From: CAZPEV01 sp964585635
Lineage (GTDB): Bacteria; Zixibacteria; MSB-5A5; GN15; JAAZOE01
Reading direction: 5' to 3'
DNA length: 11,511 bases
Assembly: GCA_964585635.1 (NCBI GenBank)
Contig: CAZPEV010000110.1
Coordinates: forward strand, 1-11,511
The translations under genes and the position numbers were made by a program. Shown here piece after piece: positions 6,873 to 11,511 of this stretch (the first letter of the stretch is position 1; every line of letters begins with the position of its first letter). A model generated the notes under the pieces. The model was not told the origin of the DNA. It did no database searches and saw only the letters and a list, made by a program, of their open reading frames with translations.

Positions 6873-7466
6873 ATCCCTCATCCCCTGCAATTACCCGAAG
6901 TCGAGAGACAGCGGTCACCTGCCGGTGTCTTGCGGGTATGCAGTTATTTTCGGGTCAATATCTTCGCTTGGGCCTTTCCCTATTGCTGCAAGTGCCGCCT
7001 TCTAGTCTTTATAGACGACGGTGGAGTCGCTTTGTTGTCGGATTTTGCGACAATCCGGGCGGCAGGAATCGCGGCGTAGCCTCCATTCAGGGGGGTTATA
7101 GACCCCTTTTGCGGATAGAACAGACACAAAATCGATATTAGTTTCACATCGCCGGCGCCGAAAATCGACACGGAAATTTCGTTGGACTAGCGTGTGGTTT
7201 TTGGGGTTACGGGAAATTGGCTTGGTTTGTTCATTTCTTTGGTTTTCATACATGCCATTGGCCGGACTGATCGAGATATTGTTGGTCTGGAAGGAGTGAA
7301 ATTGTCTCTTGCCGGCAGGCATAGGTACAACCCTCGATATATGCATCTACTAAAGGGGGCGGCGTTGCGATCACCATCGAAGTTGTGGTGATTATGGGAG
7401 ATGAAGGGAGAGGATATTGGCAGAAGTAAAGGGAAGCGGGTTACCCGTCCTTGGGCAAAATTGCGC
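6873..7466. other. Intergenic region without a supported gene
   Basis: About 600 bases between the divergently transcribed PD40 and dockerin-type genes. Open frames on both strands are short, start without good ribosome binding sites, and translate to Arg/Pro-rich or low-complexity text unlike protein. It contains a small hairpin at 7035-7053 (TTGTCG, 7-nt loop, CGACAA) overlapping an alternative pairing GGATT/AATCC (7040-7056), a short GGGG-TTATAGA-CCCC-TTTT element near 7095-7115, and a hairpin at 7370-7392. It should hold the promoter of the PD40 gene on the minus strand, but I cannot point to a convincing one. Confidence 0.6.
7370..7392. repeat. Inverted repeat upstream of the dockerin-type gene
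   Basis: ATCACCA, 9-nt spacer, TGGTGAT: a perfect 7-bp dyad about 75 nt before the TTGACA promoter candidate. It could be an operator or a weak hairpin; there is no further evidence for either. Confidence 0.4.
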
Positions 7467-7494
7467 TTGACATACCATGATAAAAGGTTATTGT
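7467..7494 (+). promoter_or_regulatory. Candidate sigma-70-type promoter
   Basis: A perfect -35 box TTGACA (7467-7472) followed after 16 bases by TATTGT (7489-7494), matching four of six -10 positions. It lies about 60 nt before the ATG of the dockerin-type secreted protein and points toward it, in a locally A+T-rich stretch. The -10 is imperfect, so this is a candidate only. Confidence 0.45.
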
Positions 7495-7554
7495 GTATGT
7501 AGTATCACAATCATACACCGCGTCGAGCATCATGGGACAATCACGGGAGGAACC

Positions 7555-8952
7555 ATGAATAACTCCGCCAAATATAATCGCGCATTTGTCAGGATAAGAG
7601 TATGCGCGTTTATGTTGTTGACGATGATGGTCGTATCAGTCCCCGTCATCGGAGGGCAAGCGTCCGTCTCTCTCTGGTTCGACGTGTGCCCGACCGTCTG
7701 GGATGGCAAGCCGACGGCAGTGAATGTCTTCATCAGCAATGACACCAAAGTGCGGGTCATGCAACTCGGTTTTCGGATCTATTCACCCGACGGCGTCACC
7801 TGGACTTGGGATTTTCAGCCGGATGGGTACGGGCCGTCGCGGTACGTCACTGTGGAACCGGGCGGCCGCATAAATCCGGGCAATTTAGTATGGGAAGCTA
7901 CCGGCTTGATGGTTGATGAGACCCGCCTTCCGGATACCATATTCCTGGCAGGCCAATCAGACACCGGCGGAATGGCGCCGGGCCCGTCGCAACGTATGAT
8001 GTCATTGCACTTGACGCCACATGCGCCCGAGGTAACTCATGCCGGCACCATCTGTATCGATTCTGCCTCTGTGCTCCCTGACGGTAAATGGTTATTTATC
8101 GATGCCGCGACCGGTGATACCATCGTCCCTGTTTTCGAAGGACCGATGTGTTTCCCTGTCCAAGTAGAACCAGGGTGCTGCCCATATATATGGAGCGGAT
8201 CGTATTCTATAAACACCAACCATTGCACGACAGGAACAGCTTCGGCGAGCATTGTCAGCCCCGACCAATGGAGCCAGGTGCAATTCGAGGCACCCGTTAT
8301 CGTCGGCGGCGGCGGGACGGTGTCGTTGGAAGGCCAGTCGTACGCCACCTTGCGCTATACCCCGGTTCCCTCGGACGTGGGGAAAAACATCACTATCCGT
8401 GTACCATTTAAGTGTTCGTGTCATTATGTGTGCAATTATTGGGAGGTGGCGGTTACGGTGACCGGTCAAGTACCGATCTTGAATGCGGGCGCGTCGTATG
8501 ATGCCCTCACGCTCAACAAACACTTTGTCAAAACCGACATCGCTGTCTCCAACACCGATCCTTGCGACGACCTAACCTATTCGCTGGTCGCTGGTATCGG
8601 CGCGATAGATCCGGTCACCGGCATATATACGTTGGAGACCCAACCGGAGCAGGTCGGGGTGCACGAAATCATCGTCGCTGTCACCGACGATACTGAATCG
8701 GTCCAGGACACCTTCACCGTTCAGATTCAAGACCTGCCGGATTGGCCGGGCAACGCCAATTGCAGCGGCGGGGTGGATATCGGGGATGCCGTCTTCCTGG
8801 TGAATTATATTTTCCGCGGCGGGCCTCGACCTCCGATAATAAACTGGGCTGACGCCAATAATGATTGCACGGTCAACGTCGGCGACGCGGTTTATCTGGT
8901 GAATTACATCTTCCGTAGCGGTCCGGCGCCGCAGCCGGGGTGCGCGGAGTAG
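7555..8952 (+). CDS. Secreted multidomain protein with C-terminal dockerin-like repeats
   Basis: The protein is 465 aa. The start ATG at 7555 is fixed by GGGAGGA just upstream; the frame is open to 7477 but without a better start. Residues ~1-35 form a long signal peptide (basic RVRIRV-like n-region, then CAFMLLTMMVVSVPVIGG). Residues ~36-205 look like a beta-sandwich in the style of extracellular cohesin-like or adhesion domains. A cysteine-rich middle part (~206-310, with CCPY and CSCHYVC) and an Ig/cadherin-like segment (~312-392) follow. The tail (396-465) has two dockerin-type calcium loops: NANCSGGVDIGD (400-411) and DANNDCTVNVGD (433-444), each followed by AVxLVNYIFR. The first loop has Asn and Ser where Asp is usual, the second is closer to consensus. 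It is probably surface-attached or released. No catalytic domain is visible, so the role (binding or adhesion) is inference. Confidence 0.88.
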   Translation: MNNSAKYNRAFVRIRVCAFMLLTMMVVSVPVIGGQASVSLWFDVCPTVWDGKPTAVNVFISNDTKVRVMQLGFRIYSPDGVTWTWDFQPDGYGPSRYVTVEPGGRINPGNLVWEATGLMVDETRLPDTIFLAGQSDTGGMAPGPSQRMMSLHLTPHAPEVTHAGTICIDSASVLPDGKWLFIDAATGDTIVPVFEGPMCFPVQVEPGCCPYIWSGSYSINTNHCTTGTASASIVSPDQWSQVQFEAPVIVGGGGTVSLEGQSYATLRYTPVPSDVGKNITIRVPFKCSCHYVCNYWEVAVTVTGQVPILNAGASYDALTLNKHFVKTDIAVSNTDPCDDLTYSLVAGIGAIDPVTGIYTLETQPEQVGVHEIIVAVTDDTESVQDTFTVQIQDLPDWPGNANCSGGVDIGDAVFLVNYIFRGGPRPPIINWADANNDCTVNVGDAVYLVNYIFRSGPAPQPGCAE

Positions 8953-8956
8953 TTAC

Positions 8957-8987
8957 AGGTTGGGAGCGCCGGGCTCCCGATCTACAA
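8957..8987. repeat. REP-like palindrome, copy 1
   Basis: GGGAGC, loop GCCGG, GCTCCC (8962-8978), extendable outward with A-T, G-C, T-A and two G-T pairs to an 11-bp stem (8957-8983), ending with the tail GATCTACAA. It matches the element at 10174-10202 at 20 of 26 aligned positions. Starting 5 nt after the stop of the dockerin-type gene, it may also work as a transcript end; no T-run follows. Confidence 0.65.
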
Positions 8988-9027
8988 CTGAAGACGCCGG
9001 TTACCAGGGTGTAGGCGAGTCACTATT

Positions 9028-9046
9028 CCCGGCCCAGAGGGCCGGG
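9028..9046. terminator. Strong GC hairpin between convergent genes
   Basis: CCCGGCCC, loop AGA, GGGCCGGG: a perfect 8-bp, all-GC stem 75 nt after the dockerin-type gene and 44 nt from the end of the oppositely oriented membrane protein gene. It lacks a T-run in either direction, so it is a terminator candidate by position and stability only. Confidence 0.5.
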
Positions 9047-9089
9047 GCACCCGGGAGATGGCACACTGCTGAGGCGTGACACAAGTCTA

Positions 9090-10073
9090 TTACCCATTCT
9101 TCTTGCTTAGAGTACTGAGTATTTCTGTGACTTGACGGGAAGGCATTGGTGGTGTCTCTTTGCCAATAAAGCCGGTCCTTTGCATCGTAAATATCGCTTC
9201 TGTAGCCTGCCGGAGGATAATATCTTTTGTCTCGTCTGATCGTGCAGCCTCTGCAAATGCCTCAAAGGTCGTCAATGCACAAGCCCGATGTCTATTAATA
9301 ACCGCGTTATGCTTCGACGCGGAGAAGTTGCGAATAGTAATCGCCAAAACGATGTAGAGCATGGAGAGGACAAGTATCTTCGTGCTGGTGTATCTGATGA
9401 CACTTGCGGCACTGCCAGCATCAAAGGGAAGTATTAGGTGCAGCCAAACGATGACGATTATGCCGATAACCACCAAAATTGCGGAGGTGCCAAACCACCA
9501 CCGACTTTGCTTGCGATAATCCTTATATTCGTCATTGAATATTGTTGCATACTTGGTCGTCCCAATACTGGCGGCTGCTGTTTGAATGGAACTCAGAATC
9601 GTTTCAGCCTCAGCAAGAATGCGTTTAATCTCATTAGCCGATTGGGTTGCTTCCTCCTTTATATTGACCAATCCCGCCTGGCGAGTCGCGGCCATATGAG
9701 TAGCGAGGATAGGGGGTATCCATTGAAATAAATTGGGCTCTAGTCTGTCAAAACGCGCGGTCATTTCTTCTATCTGCTGCTGTGGCGGAATGTGGAGTGG
9801 GGGTTCGAAAATATCAATCGCATATAGTAGGTCAACCATATCTCTTACAACAGTCATAATCTTGGCAGCTTGTGATACAGGCGTATAGCGAATCATATCA
9901 GGACTTAATTGGTTTAGGAGATTTACTGTGGGCCCGATTCTATACAACAAATTTGGAAATGTCCTTTCCAACCATTCGGTTTTTCCCAACAAACGGGGAA
10001 AGAAATGGGAGCTCTTATTTAGCGCGTTCAGCAAGTCCGTGTAGTACTGGTCGTAAGGATCGTTACTGCCCAT
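9090..10073 (-). CDS. Two-TM membrane protein with conserved NRHRA...TFEAF C-terminal domain, function unknown
   Basis: The protein is 327 aa with no signal peptide. The N-terminal ~135 residues are a helical soluble region; ~137-185 is charged and heptad-like, probably a coiled coil (IKEEATQSANEIKRILAEAE); TM1 is about 194-215 (WFGTSAILVVIGIIVIVWLHLIL) and TM2 about 232-247. The C-terminal part has NRHRACALTTFEAFAEA (260-276), then ETKDIILRQATEAIF and TGFIG. I recall similar C-terminal blocks (N-R-H-R-x-x-A-L-x-T-F) in uncharacterised two-TM proteins from accessory genome regions, but no function is established. AGGAGG at 10081-10086 lies 7 nt before the ATG, an excellent ribosome binding site. 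The gene is visibly more A+T-rich than its neighbours, stands alone, and is bracketed by two copies of a palindromic repeat, which suggests acquisition by transfer. A signalling, stress or phage-defence role is possible but unproven. Confidence 0.82.
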   Translation of the reverse strand: MGSNDPYDQYYTDLLNALNKSSHFFPRLLGKTEWLERTFPNLLYRIGPTVNLLNQLSPDMIRYTPVSQAAKIMTVVRDMVDLLYAIDIFEPPLHIPPQQQIEEMTARFDRLEPNLFQWIPPILATHMAATRQAGLVNIKEEATQSANEIKRILAEAETILSSIQTAAASIGTTKYATIFNDEYKDYRKQSRWWFGTSAILVVIGIIVIVWLHLILPFDAGSAASVIRYTSTKILVLSMLYIVLAITIRNFSASKHNAVINRHRACALTTFEAFAEAARSDETKDIILRQATEAIFTMQRTGFIGKETPPMPSRQVTEILSTLSKKNG

Positions 10074-10149
10074 TTGTATTCCTCCTCTCCGAATTTCTAA
10101 TTCTCATATCTGGGCCAATACGGGTACGGTATCGCAATTGCTCATTTTG

Positions 10150-10164
10150 TTTTTGTCACAAAAA
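10150..10164. repeat. A/T-rich 15-nt palindrome
   Basis: TTTTTGT, central C, ACAAAAA: two perfect 7-nt arms. It lies about 75 nt upstream of the two-TM protein gene (minus strand), where an operator would be expected, but may simply be part of the T-run downstream of the carrier-protein gene. Confidence 0.35.
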
Positions 10165-10173
10165 AACTGAATT

Positions 10174-10202
10174 GTCAGGTGCGCAGGGCACCTGACCTAC
10201 AA
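10174..10202 (-). terminator. REP-like palindrome, copy 2, likely transcript end of the carboxylase genes
   Basis: TCAGGTGC, loop GCAGG, GCACCTGA (10175-10195), a perfect 8-bp stem with the tail GACCTACAA. Read on the minus strand it lies 57 nt after the carrier-protein stop and is followed, 8 nt further on, by seven T (10166-10160). That resembles an intrinsic terminator, though the spacing to the T-run is longer than usual. It is the second member of the repeat pair described at 8957-8987. Confidence 0.6.
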
Positions 10203-10252
10203 AAACATTTCGTCGCCGCCTCGTGCTGTGACGGGGCTCCTGCCCGGCGTTC

Positions 10253-10747
10253 TTACCCTTCCAGCTCCAGCTCAATAATCGGGGTGTCGGTGTCGCACTG
10301 GGCGCCCTCGGCGTAATTGATCGCCTTGACCTTCCCCTGGCCGTGCGCCACGATAATATTCTCCATCTTCATCGCTTCCACGATGACCAAATGCTGTTTC
10401 GGCGCGACCGTATCGCCGAGGCCAACCAATATCTTGACCACCTTTCCGGGCATCGGCGCCAGGACTTTCGAGGGATCGGTCATGGCGGCACCCGCGCCGC
10501 CTCCGGCGCCGACCGCATCCAATGGTCGGGCGAATTCGAAGAGGATGCCGTCGATGTCAACGTAGGTCTTGTCACCATCCACCGCCGCGTGGATCTCCTT
10601 CAGAATCGCCCCATCATGCAAAAGCAGACGACCATCGGCGGTGTACTCGATTTCGACCGGCCTGGCGCCGCCGGTTATGGCGGCGATGCGATTATCTTTG
10701 AAGTCGACCGTTTTGGTCTCGCCCTTATAGACAAACTCGTAGTTCAT
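10253..10747 (-). CDS. Biotin carboxyl carrier subunit of an acyl-CoA carboxylase
   Basis: The protein is 164 aa. The C-terminal ~75 residues are a biotinyl domain: VLAPMPGKVVKI, then the attachment motif EAMKMEN with Lys127 as the biotinylated residue, and a final GAQCDTDTPIIELELEG. The N-terminal ~75 residues (MNYEFVYKGE... to YVDIDGILFEF) are beta-rich and resemble the BT region that in propionyl- or methylcrotonyl-CoA carboxylase alpha chains links the biotin carboxylase to the carrier; a Gly/Ala-rich hinge (79-88) separates the two. It carries CO2 from the biotin carboxylase encoded just upstream to a carboxyltransferase not seen here. The ATG at 10747 overlaps the preceding stop (ATGA), with GGGGAG about 8 nt upstream. 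A longer open frame to 11242 is only the off-frame shadow of the upstream gene. The acyl-CoA substrate (acetyl, propionyl or methylcrotonyl) cannot be decided. Confidence 0.93.
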   Translation of the reverse strand: MNYEFVYKGETKTVDFKDNRIAAITGGARPVEIEYTADGRLLLHDGAILKEIHAAVDGDKTYVDIDGILFEFARPLDAVGAGGGAGAAMTDPSKVLAPMPGKVVKILVGLGDTVAPKQHLVIVEAMKMENIIVAHGQGKVKAINYAEGAQCDTDTPIIELELEG

Positions 10748-11511
10748 CGTGTTGTCTCCCCAATCCGCCAGGCGCCCATCGTCAGCCAGGGGTTGTAGGC
10801 TGCCTCGGCCTGATGTCCGGCGCCCACCATCACCCGCTTGCCGTTGGCGTTGATGGCGGCGGCGGCGGCCAGCGCCAGATCGAGATGCTCGTCGGCCTTC
10901 TCCTCCCAGTCGGCGAAGTTGCGATCGATGAAATCGGTATAGGTCTCCCCGGCCGCGAATTTGGGATGGGCGACGATATCGGCGAGGTAGCGAATGGAAT
11001 GGCGGATGCCGAGAATTTTGTATTCGGCCAGCGCCCGAATCATCCGCGAGCGGGCGGCGTCGCGATCGGGTCCCCAGACGATCAGCTTGGCCAGGATCGG
11101 GTCGTAGTCGATGCCGATCACCGAACCTTGCGTCACCCCCGAATCGACCCGCACCCCCGGCCCGGTCGGCTCGCGATAGAGCAGAAGTTTGCCGATGGAG
11201 GGCATGAAGTTGTTGGCGGCGTCCTCGGCGTAGATGCGGCATTCGAGGGCATGACCCCGTTGGCTGAGGTTTTTGAAATGATCCGACATCGGGTAATCGG
11301 CGGCGATCCGAATCTGCTCCGTCACGAGGTCGACGCCGGCCACCAGCTCGGTGACCGGATGTTCCACCTGGATACGGGTGTTCATTTCGAGGAAATAGAA
11401 TTTCCCCTGGGTGTCGAGCAGGAACTCCACCGTGCCGGCGTTGGTGTATCCGGCTGCCTTGGCCACCGCCACGGCGGCATCCCCCATCCTTCGGCGCAGC
11501 TCCGGTGTAAC
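10744..11511 (-). CDS. Biotin carboxylase subunit of an acyl-CoA carboxylase, C-terminal part
   Basis: The gene continues past the right edge; 255 residues are visible, beginning VTPELRRRMGDAAV. This ATP-grasp enzyme carboxylates the biotin on the neighbouring carrier protein using ATP and bicarbonate. The sequence has the hallmark FLEMNTRIQVEHPVTE with the Glu and Asn that bind metal-ATP and the active-site Arg, then HALECRIYAED, YDPILAKLIVWG and the C-terminal biotin carboxylase lobe (AEYKILGIRHSIRYL). After the usual end of AccC-type enzymes it continues with about 60 residues (GETYTDFIDRNF...), as in propionyl- or methylcrotonyl-CoA carboxylase alpha chains, so it looks like an alpha chain split before the carrier domain. 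The stop TGA overlaps the next gene's ATG. An acetyl-CoA carboxylase role is less likely but not excluded; no gene symbol is given for that reason. Confidence 0.93.
   Translation of the reverse strand, partial: VTPELRRRMGDAAVAVAKAAGYTNAGTVEFLLDTQGKFYFLEMNTRIQVEHPVTELVAGVDLVTEQIRIAADYPMSDHFKNLSQRGHALECRIYAEDAANNFMPSIGKLLLYREPTGPGVRVDSGVTQGSVIGIDYDPILAKLIVWGPDRDAARSRMIRALAEYKILGIRHSIRYLADIVAHPKFAAGETYTDFIDRNFADWEEKADEHLDLALAAAAAINANGKRVMVGAGHQAEAAYNPWLTMGAWRIGETTR

Noticed and set aside
7002..7346. 114-codon minus-strand frame in the divergent spacer
   Set aside because: No hydrophobic-core pattern, no ribosome binding site, Arg/Asn-rich text; treated as non-coding.
8957..10202. A CRISPR array or transposon with terminal repeats
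   Set aside because: There are only two palindromes, over 1.2 kb apart, with no regular spacers and no transposase between them; a REP-like repeat pair explains them better.
10744..10747. Frameshift splitting a single fused carboxylase alpha chain
   Set aside because: The ATGA stop/start overlap, a ribosome binding site and complete domains on both sides fit two coupled genes rather than an error.
10748..11242. Extension of the carrier-protein frame upstream of ATG 10747
   Set aside because: The extension is Arg/Ser-rich text out of frame with the well-conserved biotin carboxylase; the ATGA overlap gives a natural start.

Overview
This window reads like a bacterial metagenome contig: genes are tightly packed and moderately GC-rich, and a 10-N scaffold gap breaks one gene. 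The gene mix suggests a candidate phylum Zixibacteria or related FCB-group bacterium. The clues are a secreted protein ending in a dockerin-like pair with 'DAVxLVNYIF' repeats, a PD40 propeller protein, a small CC/CPRC zinc-ribbon protein and a split biotin-dependent acyl-CoA carboxylase. This assignment is inference from recalled family patterns; there is no rRNA or marker gene here to settle it.

Layout. Positions 1-4019 (+) form one compact gene string: the 3' end of phosphopentomutase (deoB), deoxyribose-phosphate aldolase (deoC), a small zinc-ribbon protein, an archaemetzincin-family protein that has lost its catalytic zinc site, and a full-length MrfA/YprA-type DEVH helicase with a DUF1998 four-cysteine tail. 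Junctions are overlaps or near-contacts (11-nt overlap, 1-nt gap, ATGA overlap), so co-transcription is likely. deoB and deoC are consecutive steps of deoxynucleoside breakdown; the helicase is a DNA repair factor. A short GYD-domain gene follows at 4142-4438. It converges on an Eis-like GNAT/SCP2 acetyltransferase (minus strand), with a perfect 11-bp hairpin between them. Next on the minus strand is a signal-peptide PD40 propeller gene broken by the N gap.

Positions 6873-7554 are about 680 bases without a convincing gene; they hold small hairpins and a TTGACA promoter candidate for the dockerin-type secreted protein (7555-8952, +). Between that gene and the next (minus) gene lie two hairpins. 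A more A+T-rich gene for a two-TM membrane protein of unknown function follows (9090-10073, minus). The window ends with the minus-strand pair biotin carboxylase (5' truncated by the window edge) and biotin carboxyl carrier protein, joined by an ATGA overlap; these are parts of an acyl-CoA carboxylase.

The most notable observations are: (i) the archaemetzincin homologue in which all three zinc-ligand histidines and the catalytic glutamate are replaced while the four-cysteine structural zinc site is kept; (ii) its placement between nucleoside catabolism and a DNA repair helicase; (iii) two copies of a REP-like palindrome with compensatory stem changes, bracketing the A+T-rich membrane protein gene. 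I did not find CRISPR arrays, tRNAs, rRNAs or transposases.
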